In this document: piece by piece, positions 22,590-33,921 of the stretch
How positions within the stretch are numbered: the stretch's first letter is position 1
How the letters are laid out: each line of letters begins with the position of its first letter
Made by a program: the position numbers and the translations under genes
From: Poa pratensis
Lineage: Eukaryota > Streptophyta > Magnoliopsida > Poales > Poaceae
DNA: 64,000 nucleotides
Reading direction: 5' to 3'
NCBI GenBank assembly: GCA_947311845.1
Contig: CAMZMU010000111.1
Location: forward strand, 23,287,023 to 23,351,022
Notes under the pieces: model-generated
Databases searched by the model: none
The model's input: the letters and a program-made list of their open reading frames with translations, nothing else
What the model was told of the DNA's origin: nothing

Positions 22590-24057
22590 CTGCAGACATA
22601 GCGCAGCTTGTCGCCTTTTGGTGATATGAGGACTACGCCTGCGCCTGCGCCTTCATTTTTCTTCGACCCGTCGAAATACATGGTCCAGGAGTTGGACACA
22701 TCTGGAGCTCCAGGCAGCTGGGCCTCGATCCACTCGGTTGTGAAGTCGGGTAGGACTTGTGCCTTGATAGCCTTCGGGTGCTCGTACTTGATGTCCCTTG
22801 GTGCCAGCTCGATGAGCCATTTTGCTACTCGGCCCGTTGCATTGGGGTTTGTGAGAATATCACCAATTGCTGAATTACTTATCACGGTGATCGGGTGCTC
22901 TGTGAAGTAGTGCGTCAACTTCCTTGAGGACATGAACACGGCATAGGCCAGCTTCTGATAGTGCGGGTACCGCTGCTTTGATATAGAGAGAACTTCGCTC
23001 AGGTAGTAGACAGGACGTTGTATGCTTTGCGAGTGCCCCTCCTCCATGCGTTCGACTACCAGACGGTGCTCACCACCCTGTTTGTAGCCGAGACATACAG
23101 GTATAGTGGCTCCCGTTCCTTAGGTGCGACGAGGATTGGAGGGCTTGTGAGGATCCGCTTGAGATCTGTGAAGGCTGCTTCGGCTTCTGGTGTCCACTCG
23201 AACTTGTCCGCCTTCTTCATCAGTCGATAGAATGGCAGCGCCTTTTCACCAAGTTTGCTGATGAATCGACTGAGCGCTGCCACTCGACCGGCCAGCTTCT
23301 GCACATCATGGAGTTTCGAAGGCCTTTGCATTGTAAGGATGGCCTGTATCTTCTCTGGATCTGCTTCGATTCCACGGGCAGAAACTAGGTAACCCAAGAG
23401 TTGCCCGGCTGGGACGCCGAACGTGCACTTCTTGGGATTAAGCTTGATATGAAAGCGCTTGAGGTTGTCGAATGTCTCCCTCAAGTCGTCGAGTAGTGTA
23501 TGCTCTTCCTTGTGGTAATGACAATGTCATCCATAGACTTGGACGTTGCGTCCAATTTGCTTTTTGAGGCAGTCTTGCATCATGCGCTGGTATGTTGCAC
23601 CAGCGTTCTTGAGCCCAAAGGGCATAGTTGTGTAGCAGTAGACCCCGAGTGGGGTTATGAACGCCGTTTTTTCTTCATCTTCTTGCTTCATCCTTATCTG
23701 GTGGTAGCCTGAGTAGGCATCCAGAAAGGACAGTCGTGCACATCCGGCGGTGGAGTCGACGATCTGGTCGATGCGAGGTAGAGGGAAGTGATCCTTTGGG
23801 CAGCACTTGTTCAATGCCGTAAAATCCACACACATCCGAAGGATGTCTGTATGCTTCTTCTCCACAAGTACGGGGTTAGCAACCCATTGTGATTTCTTAA
23901 TTTCTCTGATGAATCCTGCTGCGAGTAACCGGTCGACTTCAGATTCGACTGCGGTTCGCTTTGCTCCGGAGATGCGACGCATCGTTTGCTTGACTGGTTT
24001 TGCATCTGGAAATAATTGGAGAGAGTGCTCGGCGAATTCCCTGGGAATACCTGGCAT
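22541..24057 (-). pseudogene. Gypsy reverse transcriptase and RNase H (5' part)
   Basis: The RT fingers and palm are clear: VESEVDRLLAAGFIREI, RMCVDFTALNKCCPKDHFPL, then SFLDAYSGYHQIRM and TPLGVYCYTTMPFGLKNAGA. The catalytic Tyr-x-Asp-Asp is spoiled at about 23,531, where two bases are missing between the Tyr and the Asp pair, and a second shift follows within 30 bp. The thumb and connection continue in 23,056-23,484 (FHIKLNPKKCTFGV, GQLLGYLVSARGIEA, FEWTPEAEAAF). RNase H follows in 22,541-23,047 (MYFDGSKKNEGAGAG with its first Asp). It shifts frame again at about 22,590. Confidence 0.88.
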
Positions 24058-24120
24058 GTCTGCTGGACACCATGCGAATATATCCCAGTTCTCACGGAGG
24101 AATTCGACGAGCGCGCTTTC

Positions 24121-24989
24121 CTATGCGATAGGCAGACTCGAAGAGACATTGACTGTTTTGGACGGATCGGTCGGGTGTACCTGATGGGTCCTTGTGTCAT
24201 TTGTAGCGTTGAAGGATCTGTCGACTGCCAATTTTTTATGCTCCGGGAGGAGTGTGCGGTCATTGGAGATCGAAAGTTCTTCGAGTGTCTGCTCCATGCC
24301 AAATGTTTCGGAGATTTTGCTGAACTCACGGTCGCAAGCATCGGACCTTTGAAAGTTACCCTTGACTGTGATGATTCCCTTGGGTCCTGGCATCTTCAGC
24401 ATGAGGTACGCGTAGTGCGGTACCGCCATGAATCGAGCGAACGTCGGGCGCCCAAGATAGCATGATATTGTGATTTCCAGTCGACGACCTCGAACTCAAC
24501 CGACTCCGTCCTGAAGTGGCTCTTGTCCCCAAACGTAACGTCGAGTTGTATGGTGCCTTCTGGGCTGATTGCTTTGCCTGGAACGATACCGTGGAAAGTA
24601 TTTGATGATTTAGGGAGGTTTTCGACTGACCTGTTCATCTTGCGAAGCGTGTCCGCGAAGATTATGTTTATGCCGCTGCCTCCGTCCATGAAGACTTTGG
24701 TCATGGCGTAGCCACCAATTTGTGCGTCGAGTACCAGAGCAGCGTGCCCTGGTCGGGCTACAGCTGGGGGATGATCCTCCCGACTGAAGCTTATGGTGGT
24801 CTCTGATCCCTTCAGGAACTCCGGTACGGCAGGGGTGCCATGACAGCCATGTTTACCTGTCGAGTGATGAGCTTTTGCTGCCTGTTGGAGGGGCGACCTT
24901 TTTGTATCATGTACATCTGCCCGCGGGGCTGTGGATATTGGTCGTCTTCTACCCGATACACGGGATGTATGGCACCGCGATATTTGCAC
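24121..24989 (-). pseudogene. Gypsy aspartic protease region
   Basis: A 197-codon ORF holds the protease core GGYAMTKVFMDGGSGINIIF, with the Asp-Gly-Gly-Ser-Gly form common in plant gypsy elements, and ends out of frame at YHAILGARRSL. One base missing near 24,455 separates it from the following block in 24,121-24,429 (FMAVPHYAYLMLKMPGPKGI). The protease would cut the Gag-Pol precursor. The upstream zinc-knuckle region is weak and partly out of frame. Confidence 0.82.
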
Positions 24990-27439
24990 CTGAAGCAGGC
25001 TGTTGTGGTTGTTGTGGTGGCGGCTGCGGTGGCGCCATGAGAGCAGGCATCGTGTTTTGCTGAGGCACCGGTGCAGGCGTGGGCTGAGTGGGTGCAGGGC
25101 CGTGCCTTTTGAGTCGCATCATGTAGTCAGTCGCCATTTGGTCGAATTCCCTGCAGTTCCTTAGGGTATGATTAGAGATCAGCCTTCCATCGTGCCCCTT
25201 AAAGAGGTGGAATCTGCACCAGTCGTCCATCTTGTCTTCGAATGACCGCTCAGGTTTTGCGTCACCGCGTTTGCGCCACTCTTGCCTTTTGTCGCTCCGC
25301 TGATCCGATCTCGACTGTCCCGTCGATCATCCGAGCGCCGGTTGCTTCTGTCTTGATCATCACGGGATTGCGTGTAGCCAGCTGCCATGAATTCTGGTCT
25401 ATCGTCGTCATAAGGACGTTTGGACCGTTTACGCCTGCGATCATCTCTGTATGAGTCTCTGCGGCTTCGACTGCCGCTGTCGTGGTTATCGCGTGGTGGA
25501 GAAGAGCGGGATCTGCGCACAGAATCCTCTCCGTCTGCCCACTCAGTCGCGATCTTTATGAGTTGAGCCAAAGAGCTTGGCTTTTCGCGACCAAGTGCCT
25601 CCCTGAAGTCCTTCCGGGCTAAACCTTCTGTGAAGGCGTCCATGGCCCTATCTTCTGAGATTGGGCCAACCGAATTGCGTATTTCGGTCCACCTTCGTAT
25701 GTATGACCTTAGTGACTCATCTGACCGTTGTTTGCACGACCTTAGCTCTTCGAATGTCTTCGGACGCTCACAAAGAGGCTCGAAGTTTTTGATGAAATCT
25801 CGGCGGAAATCGTCCCACGAGTCGTATGATGATGGAGGGAGCGCCTTGAGCCAGTCGCGGGCTGTGCCTTCGAGCATAAGTCGTATGTACTGCATTGCCG
25901 TGATGTTCGTGCCGCGCTGACACGCGACGGCGAGTCTGTAATCCTCTAGCCACCCGGAAGGTTCCTGGCGACCGTTGTACTTGGGTTGTTCTCCTGTAAG
26001 CTTGAACCCTTTGGGAATCCGCGTCTCGCGAATACGTCGACTGAAGCATAACGCTCCGCATGGCTCTGGTTCACGTTCAGAGTATGAATCGCTACTATAT
26101 GACCTCCGGGATCTGCTTCGGCTGGATCTATGCCGGCGCGAGTTTCTCTCTCCTCCATCCGAACGGTGGCTGCGACCACTACGATTATGCTCTGAGTGTC
26201 GTGATTCGATTATGTCGCGATCTCGACCTTTTGCTGGAGTTTTATCGCTGGCTGTAGAGCCTTTGCTGCTAGGGCTAATGATTTGAGTTGTTGCGATGCA
26301 GGGCAGCAGCGGGATCGTCTGCAGGGGGTTGCAGTGCCTTCAGATAAGCGCCCACAGAGAATAATGCACCCGCAGCTGTTTTGGGTACTGGAATTCCATC
26401 AGTATCCTCTGTCATAAATGACAGGTTGCGAGTGATTTGTGCTCTTTCATGCTCTGGGAGGCTCTCGAGCCTCGACCTTGGCCTTGGGGTTGGTTGCCTT
26501 GTGGATCCGAGGGACAGCTCTTTCTCCGTTGACTCGAAAGGCTAGCCTGCCTTCGGCGTTCTTCGAGTGTCGCCCTGTAGTTCTTCAATCGAAGGGATTC
26601 CTGCCAGTTGAAATACTGGTAAGTTAGCATCTCCTCCGGAGTCGAGTTTGCCGGCATCATTGTGCACTCCTTGATGACTTTATCTGCTTTGACTGCCATC
26701 TCCTCCGTGATCGTCAAGGTTGTGACCCCATCCGGCATGGTTACCGTGCATGGGTATTGCGTAGGTCTGCGTGCAGCTGCGGCTGCAGATGATTCTGCGG
26801 AGAAGGCCACATAGACCTGATGGGGCGTGACCCGGGGGCACGTGTATGCATTGTCGATTCCAGTCATGGACTCGACATCGTCATCTAGGCTCATGTCAGA
26901 GCCATTATGCTCATCGAGTAGATCCTCTAGGCGCATCTCGTTCTCGATGTGATCATAGCTTATGCTCGTCTCGGTGTTGGCGAAGCCAGTATGGATTTCT
27001 GAGTCGAGGTTGGAGTTGGTGAAGATCTCCGAGTCGACGTTGCTGTCGATATGATTCGCAGGCTCGTAAAAGTCGTCGAGGGAGATCCCGCAATCGAAGG
27101 TGTCATCGAGTGGGACGTCGAAGTCGACGTTGCTTGTGCGGTATGCTGACTCAGCTTCCTCGCCTTGTAGTTCCGTCATCATGAACCTGTCGATCTCGCC
27201 AGTCGACATGGTTGTTGCTGGTGAGCAGACTTCAGGAATTGATGATAGGGTGAACTCAGTCGACGGTGCCTCGGGTGCGCCTCGCGCGGGTTGTTGCTGA
27301 TCTGTCAAGTCCTGCGTGCCAAGATTGTTTACGAAAAAATTGAACGCTCCAACTTGTAAATCCAAACCTGACTCAAGACCGGAGAACGTCTCTTGAAGAT
27401 TCGGAGAGTGCGGATTGAAGTTCATCTGAGGAGCTGATG

Positions 27440-27656
27440 CGCTTTTTGCAGGTGAAGCGGGCAAGCTGCCGCTTTTCGACTGGGCCGGCGAATCGCCGCG
27501 TGTCGCCTGGATCGGCGAGTTGCTGTCTGCTGATACATCCGGCGAGTTGCCGTGTGCAGATTCTATCGGCGAATTGCCGTTTGCGGTTGAGATCGGCGAG
27601 TTGCCGTTTGCTGATGAGATCGGCGAATTGCCGTTTGCCGATGGAACCGGCGAAAC
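27440..27656. repeat. 27-bp coding minisatellite in Gag
   Basis: About eight degenerate 27-bp units (core GGCGAATTGCCGTTTGC on the plus strand) encode the NGNSPI repeats. Confidence 0.85.
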
Positions 27657-27676
27657 TTCGAGTCCAGCGCTATTCT

Positions 27677-27694
27677 TTCCCACAGACGGCGCCA
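27677..27694 (-). other. Primer-binding site of the gypsy element
   Basis: The minus strand reads TGGCGCCGTCTGTGGGAA, two bases after the LTR end. This primer-site type is common in plant gypsy elements. Confidence 0.88.
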
Positions 27695-27696
27695 CT

Positions 27697-28191
27697 TGAC
27701 GAGGGGTAGACTCATCAAGACCCATAGTCGAGGTCCCTGGGTTGTGAATATGGGGGAGAGAACGTGGTAGCGTTGGAAGTTGCGTCGGTTGACAAGCAGG
27801 GGCAAAGATTTTACCCAGGTTCAGGGCCCTCGTGTGGAGGTAACACCCCTACGTCCTGCCTGTCTGTTATTGCTTTTGCGAATATGGTGGTTACAAAGGT
27901 CCCGGCGAGATGCTGATCTCGCTAGGGTTTGTGGTGGTTCTGAAAGTACGTGGTCTGGTTCGATGGCCCTCCCAGCCCTTAAATAATAGGCTGGGTCTCA
28001 GGTATTCGTAACCGACTCTAATTACAAATATGGTAAGCCTAAACCGACCTATGTCTTTGTCAATCTTGGAGGATACTCCATCTTCGTGGGCCTCCCTTCA
28101 TGGGCTTCATGTAGGCTCTGCCAATTGGGCCTAGTCGATACGTGCACCAGGTACCCTCACGGTAGGGTACCCGATAGGCATTCCCATGTCA
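27697..28191 (-). repeat. 5' LTR of the gypsy element
   Basis: It matches 14,859-15,353 except for one base. A TATA-like CTATTATTTAAGG on the minus strand (about 27,980-27,992) lies upstream of the Gag ATG at 27,725, so the start codon would be in the LTR-derived leader. Confidence 0.95.
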
Positions 28192-28196
28192 ACAAC
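28192..28196. other. Target-site duplication ACAAC, right copy
   Basis: It matches 14,854-14,858. Confidence 0.92.
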
Positions 28197-28690
28197 TGTG
28201 CGTCTCGCGCTTGCGGGGCTTTGTTTGGTTCTTCTTCTTCGCCGAGGTGAGGAGCGAACGAATGTCGTCTTATGATCCTCGGAGTTGGGGGCATTTGCCA
28301 AAAGAGTTATTTGCCTTGTCCCTCCGTCAAATATGGTTGGCATAGACCACTCGGACTGCGACGCTGGGAGCTGGCTTTCCATTTGGTTCTTTTGCCAAGA
28401 TTGCTGACACCACGTCGAGGTAATCCCCGAGTGGAATGGATGCTTTCTTTCTTATGATTGCTTTTCGGTTCATTTTGGAGACTATATGCCCAACTCCCCA
28501 CTTCCTGGTAAACGGTCGGACGGTATCGCCGCCAAAGACTTGCGCGTGGAGGAACGGATGCGTAACAGACTCCGCAAACCAACTAAACTATTGCTTGAAA
28601 TATTATGTATTGTTAATATTTGTCAGACACACATCATTCTGAGACAATGGACTGGGGATACCGCCGCCGTCTCACTAAAATATTAACGTC

Positions 28691-28822
28691 GATCTGTGAT
28701 GGCGCTTGTTGGCGGAGTCGCCACGATAGTCACCGGTCGACGCTAACCAACTAGTTGATCTGTGATGGCGCTTGTTGGCGGGATCGCCACGATAGTCACC
28801 CGGTCGACGCAAACAAACTAAA
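28691..28822. repeat. 66-bp tandem duplication
   Basis: Two copies of a unit starting GATCTGTGATGGCGCTTGTT and containing CGCCACGATAGTCACC, with a few differences, lie in the 3' half of the solo LTR. Confidence 0.85.
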
Positions 28823-30319
28823 CTACATTTTGTAGTTAATCTTTATTATGTTGCTAATGCCTTGTTGTTGTTGATATGTGATATTGTTGTCGTGATTATT
28901 ATGCTGGAACTAATCCTTTGTTTTGTGACTTGTTGTGATGAAACATGATTAAATGAACACCCCTCCACACAACGATAAGGTCCGTTCATAGTGCCACTAA
29001 TCTGAACCCTTGCATGCGATACCACCGTTGTCTCATGGGAGGACCGTGACCTAGTAGGTTGTTTAAGACCCTTTTGTGCCATCCATGGGGCGCAGTCGTT
29101 CGGTTGCGCTGTCCGAGGGGAGTGGTCGACAGGCACGGGTTCGACTGTGATAGGGAGTCCGGAGCTAGGCATACCTGGTCGCGCCAGGGGATGTGCCGGA
29201 TTTACTTGCCCGTTGTGCCACGCGCATAGGGTGGTGCAGGAGTGTGTCTTAACAGGTGGACCGTCATGTGAGTGTATTTTTCTTAGTACGACTTTGGGCG
29301 CGATAAACCTGGAGTGTCGGCTGAGTGGGATGCATTCTGATAGGTGGTAAACCAAACTCTCGAGAGCATCAACCTAGCCAGCTAGCCTTGTTCATGGGAT
29401 ATGGAACAACAGTTTAGTGTCAGTCACACTGTGTGTCCTCGTCGTGTCCGGAGGTTAAACCTAAGTAATGTTTAAAATAAAGATGAACAACCTGATTTCA
29501 CTAAAAGAACAATAAGATGATGCAGGGAATGTTACTTGAGTTCTGGATGGTTACCGTGTTTAAGGATGACGGTGTGATCGTTGGGAGCCTAGAGTTAGGC
29601 CTGAGCCAACATCAACCGTGCATGCCAGAATGGAAAGTTGAGGCCAGAGGACCTAGCAGTGATCACAGGTGCTGTGTGTTTTATTTGGTACCAACTGGTA
29701 CACTCGGTTATACTCGTCACATGTATTTTCTTTGTATGATTGCCAGTATACGATCCAACCCCACCTGGCTTGGACTCTGTACTGGTGATACCCCGTGGCT
29801 TGCTTATGCCATGTTTTGCTTGTGATGCCATGCTACTTTTATGTCATGTACCTAGAGTAGACTCTTGCCATGTGTAGAATTTTATTTCCAATGTATATCC
29901 TGTTGCATGATTGTTGGATTGTTTGAAGTAAGTGGTGAATCTTGCTGAGTGCATAATAATGTACTCACGGGCCTTGTGATTGTGGCCAGATTTTGCGAGG
30001 ATTCATCTTCTACCTTAGCAAGGAGATGGAGCAAGAGCGTGCTAGGATCAGTAGCCCAGCCAGATGCCTGTGGAGTGGAGCCACTCCAAGCCGTTGCCAT
30101 AGCCGTCTTCCGCTGCCAGTTAAACTCTGTCCTGAGCCATGCTTGGCTTGATACTTTGTCATGCCTTGATGGCCTTGTAAACCATTTGTAGCACTTCTTG
30201 TGCCTGATTGTGTAATGATTTCCACTTTGTTGCACTGTCGCGACGTGCGGCCAGATATCTTGGGCTGGCGCACGGGACGACCGCCTCTCTGGTGATATGT
30301 GCCAGGGAGGGGTGTCACA

Positions 30320-30680
30320 GATTGTTCATGCATCCACCACTCCTAAAAGCCACTGCTGGTAGGCCTAAAACTGAGAGGTATAAAGGTTGCGGTGAGAAGA
30401 CAAGAAAATGCCCTATCTGTAAGGGCTATGGGTATCACTGGCACAATTGTAAAAAGGGTAACCCATATGACATCTCTGCGATGTTGACATTGAGGTAATA
30501 TAGGTTTAATCTTTCTTGTATAATTTATTTTCTAACCAACTATACATATTGGCTGCTTTTTCTTATTGTTAATGTAGAGGACCACCAAAAGAAGAGGAAA
30601 AAGACCATCAAAGCAACTGATTTGGCCATTGTGCTATGTGTGGATGGAGCACCAAGTAGGATGTGTTTTCCACCAAGGTA
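30320..30680 (+). pseudogene. MULE transposase C-terminal exons with CCHC knuckle
   Basis: After the target duplication the frame reads LFMHPPLLKATAGRPKTERY, then the zinc knuckle CPICKGYGYHWHNC and KKGNPYDISAMLTLR. A GT donor at about 30,496 and an AG at about 30,577 lead to a second exon with RKKTIKATDLAIVLCVDGAP and FPPS, one base out of frame at an A run. This is the typical end of plant MULE transposases. Further short exon-like pieces (about 30,904-31,008 and 31,070-31,220) are basic and serine-rich. Confidence 0.82.
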
Positions 30681-31729
30681 AGTCATTTTACATTTATGCT
30701 CATGATTACATAAAGCTGAGTTTGAATTCTAATTAGCTTCTTCCTCACCATAGCCAAATCCTTGAAAATACAACAAAAAAAAAGGAAAAAACATGTAAAA
30801 TCTAGAGCTGGAGCATTAAAAAGGTAATTCAAATAGTTCTGGTTTTTAAATTAAATGGAATTAAACCTTGTTTTGTACTCTAATTGCTTTGTTTTCAAAC
30901 AATAGCCAAAGCTTGGAAAATTCAAGTAGCAAAAAGGGAAAAAGGGGCAACTCCGGATCCAGACGATCAAAGAGGTTTTGTTTCAGCTTTTTGTTCACAA
31001 GTTATTCATTGTTTTTTCTAGTTTATATTCATATGATTGCTGCTACCATTCATGCATGAGTGCATGTCAAAAACCAGCTCAAGTCAACCTATGCCCAGCG
31101 AGGAAAACCTTCCTGTGAAGGTAAGAGCCAATAACAAGAAGAAAGATGATGATGTGATTCCTACGGTGCCACTTGACAGCCCAACAATGAGTACAAGAAG
31201 CAAAACTTTTATCCCTAGCTACTAGCCCTGCAATGAGCACAAGAAGCAAAAGAAGGCTCATCTTGTGATTCTCATGCCTTCTCTTCATGTCTTGTGTCCT
31301 TTTGGAGGTACTTTTATGTTGTGTCATTTTGGAGGCTGACTTGACCTCATGTATGTGATGTATGTGAAACACCGTGTGTTGCGTATGGACTTGTACTGAT
31401 GCATGTGGTGAATTCGAACTTCGATATGATGTTTCTGTGTGAACCTGAATGATTATAACACTTGTTGTTGCTATGTTATGCTCTGTATATGCATATATAT
31501 GAATTGTGCGTGGGGATATGATCAAATTACAGGGGGTTCTGCCAGTTTTTTTAATTTTTAAAAAATTAAAATATGGTGACCCTTTAAATAAAGTGATTTT
31601 ATGGGGTTGGCAGCAACGTGACCAGGAGGCATGAAACATGAACATATGCGTGTTTCCGGAATATTTTAGATGAGTCGTACGGTTCAATTTTGGTAAAATG
31701 TGTCGCGGTACTTATAAGACAATTTTTCT

Positions 31730-31918
31730 GTCACATAATTTATCAGGGGGTAAAAGAGTCTTTTCATCCTCCTATTTAACACCGTTAGTGCTCAAAATGC
31801 ACTAGAGTGTCATATTAGGAAATAAATGAAATTTTGGTGTCAAATTGGGAAGAATATTTTGCTAAGGAAAAAAAGGGAAGACGATTTTAAGGAAGGCCAA
31901 ATAAGGAATTCTATAACG
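31730..31918 (-). repeat. Right TIR of the MULE
   Basis: Its reverse complement matches 11,826-11,990 over about 120 bp. Confidence 0.78.
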
Positions 31919-33600
31919 TTTTAATCTCACATATTTGTAGCTGCCCATTTACCGATATGCGGCAAGAATCAACTTTAAGAAAGCAATAACGGAGGCTCCA
32001 TTTGTTTTTCCCCGAAACGGTGTCCTTGGCTCCATTTCTCGCGGTAAGCAATGAAGTAACTAATCGTAATCTCATATCCATCGTGTTAATTGGCTATATC
32101 TTTGTCCGATGTATAGAAATACGTGCACGCTATGAGAAATCTAAGATATAGTGACATTGTGGATACCCAGAGCCCTTCAAAATTGCAAACTCATACTTAC
32201 CATTTGCTACTTACATATACCACATTTATCCTTATGTCATGACTAAAAACCTATAAAAAACAAATAGGAGAACAAGCCCACTAAGTATATGCCTTGTCTC
32301 TGAGTCGATCAACCCTCCTCCTCATGTGCTCCTGATCACAACAAAGTGCAATAAAAAAATTGTACGACTTTTGACTCCATAGCATGACACGCGGGATATT
32401 CATGCACCTAAATTTCCATCAAGATTTTCTCAACTTTCATGTGATTTGGATTGCATTAAAATATTTGTACTAAAATTCCCAGAATAAATCAAATTGAACT
32501 CGATAATCTTGGTCAAAATCTAACAATCTGTGCTTTAATAAACAAAAAAGGGAATCCAAAAATATTATTTTCGGGAGGACTAACATACGTTTGTGGTAAA
32601 ATGATAATAAATTTCATCGTCAGTTTTAACTTATTGTGTTTATGTGTTCATATCGTTCATGTTGTGCATATAAAGTGTGGCACTCACGACTGTCCTGGAT
32701 CCGCCACTTGTAGATACAAGATTGGTACATTTCATTGCAAAACTTCAATCCACATTTGTTGCTGTTGAATATAAATATATGGCCTAGCACCTTTCCACCG
32801 GTTTGAACTTTTGGGATAGATGTTTGGTACAACAATTCTATATGGTATTAGAACCAAAAGGTCTCTAGACAACATCAAATGACAAATACAAATTAAAAGA
32901 TAAAAAACTTAGAGAGTGGAGTTAAATAACACACAACTATTCCAACAGAGGGAAACTATTAAAAAAAATAGTAGTAGTTGATAATTATTGTGGTTATACA
33001 TCAATATTGGACTACCATAATATAAATTTTTAATCTCTCATATTTCTAGGGGCCCATACTTACTCTTATCAATATTCGGTAAGAACCAATGTTCAAAAAG
33101 CAATTACCTAGGATCCATTTCCTTTTTTGGAAACAAAGGCCTAGGCTCCATTTCTCGCGGTAAGCAATGAAGTAACTAATCATAATATCGTATCTACTAC
33201 CTAATACTTGGCTTTGTATTTGGCCTATATATAGAAATATGTGCAGTCTACAGAAATATGTGCACACTATGGGAAAATTGAGTTACATGGTAGATACATG
33301 ATTGGACTATTTTTTCGTAAAACTTCAATCCACATTTGTTGCTACAATAGCACACTGGAAACACGAATTTTGTGAATCAAATTCTTACATAGTGGATTTA
33401 AAAAAGAAATTGTTAAGAACTGACTTTATTTTTTGTTTCCATTTTGTCAAGTGTTATTCGATTGAGATTTCCTTACGTCCTAGTCAATTTCTTTTTCATT
33501 TTTGATATCTAAACATAGATGTTAATGAGCCCACTTCACTCAGCGACTCTGTTCACATGATTGTTTTCTTTCAAGCAAAAACTCCATGGTAAGGTTTGAT
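31919..33600. repeat. AT-rich spacer with a diverged duplicated segment
   Basis: A block at 31,919-32,140 (TCTCGCGGTAAGCAATGAAG core) recurs at about 33,030-33,270. A second block at about 32,710-32,765 (AACTTCAATCCACATTTGTT core) recurs at 33,295-33,350. The order is kept but the spacing differs, which indicates an old tandem duplication of about 1.1 kb. No gene was recognised. Confidence 0.75.
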
Positions 33601-33609
33601 ACCACGCAT

Positions 33610-33921
33610 CTATTTTTTCTGTAGTTAATTTCTTTGTAAAATTGCTCAAGTCTCGGAGAAATGCAAGAACAAATTTAAGAAATTATACCCGTTCGCCGTG
33701 AAGGTTCGTGAATTCCGAACGGCTTCCGCTCTATACTGTTCCCGGGTATAATTCCAGCATATTAATATACACTGTATTCCAGTATAGCCGTACCGGCTTC
33801 CTTAAGTACAATTCCACATCATTAATTCCCTGTTATTTCCGTGATGCTTCCACACTGAAGTTTAATTCCGGACAATGTAGTAAATATATATAAAATGTTG
33901 CAAGACACAATTTCCTACATC
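33610..33921 (-). repeat. Possible LTR, TGTAGGAAATTG start
   Basis: On the minus strand TGTAGGAAATTGTGTC at 33,921 is preceded by AAGTGGGAGA, a copia-like polypurine tract. About 310 bp on is TGGTATCAAACC (33,597-33,608), close to the initiator-tRNA primer site. No second LTR copy was found. Confidence 0.4.

Larger units (their letters stand above)
24949..27725 (-). pseudogene. Gypsy Gag with N-terminal extension starting inside the LTR
   Basis: A 437-codon ORF starts with an ATG at 27,725, inside the 5' LTR, and reads through the primer-binding site (MGLDESTPRQVAPSVGK). It then has about eight 9-residue repeats of the (A)NGNSPIS type (27,440-27,656), an acidic region, and ends near 26,412. 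A frameshift near 26,465 leads to LPEHERAQITRNLSFMTEDT. Another near 26,285 leads to a basic RS-rich stretch and the capsid-like core (GFKLTGEQPKYNGRQEPSGW, IRLMLEGTARDWLKALP, SYIRRWTEIRNSVG), the Retrotrans_gag domain. A third shift near 25,235 leads to DWCRFHLFKGHDGRLISNHT and RNCREFDQMATDYMMRL, ending near 24,949. It cannot be read in one frame. Confidence 0.85.
14859..28191 (-). mobile_element. Full-length Ty3-gypsy retrotransposon with antisense gene
   Basis: Two 495-bp LTRs (14,859-15,353 and 27,697-28,191) differ at one position by eye (near 15,332 and 28,170). The element is flanked by ACAAC on both sides. On the minus strand come a primer-binding site (27,677-27,694), gag, protease, RT, RNase H and integrase down to 20,940, then a 5.5 kb 3' region with a plus-strand gene, then a polypurine tract. 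The domain order with integrase last is Ty3-gypsy. Gag-pol carries at least seven frameshifts despite the near-identical LTRs. Confidence 0.95.
12480..30319. mobile_element. Solo LTR of about 4.5 kb, itself split by the gypsy element
   Basis: The ends are TGTAACACCCC at 12,480 and GGGGTGTCACA at 30,319: an LTR with TG...CA termini in an imperfect inverted repeat. GATTG flanks it on both sides (12,475-12,479 and 30,320-30,324), a 5-bp target duplication inside the MULE transposase. Subtracting the nested gypsy element leaves about 4.5 kb with no gag or pol. The length and lack of coding capacity suit the long LTRs of LARD-type elements (such as Sukkula), but I did not verify the family. A whole short element cannot be fully excluded. 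Confidence 0.8.
11826..31918 (+). mobile_element. Mutator-like element (MULE), decayed, split by nested insertions
   Basis: The left end (11,826 to about 11,990) and the reverse complement of the right end (about 31,730 to 31,918) match over some 120 bp. Shared blocks include TTCCTTATTTGGCC (left copy lacking one T), CTTAAAATCGTCTTCCC, ATATTCTTCCCA and TTTCATTTATTTCCTAATATG. Inside, on the plus strand, are the SWIM zinc-finger and C-terminal knuckle parts of a MULE transposase. Without the nested DNA the element would be about 2.25 kb, so most of the transposase gene is gone. I could not find a convincing 9-bp target duplication, so the outer ends may be a few bases off. Confidence 0.82.
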
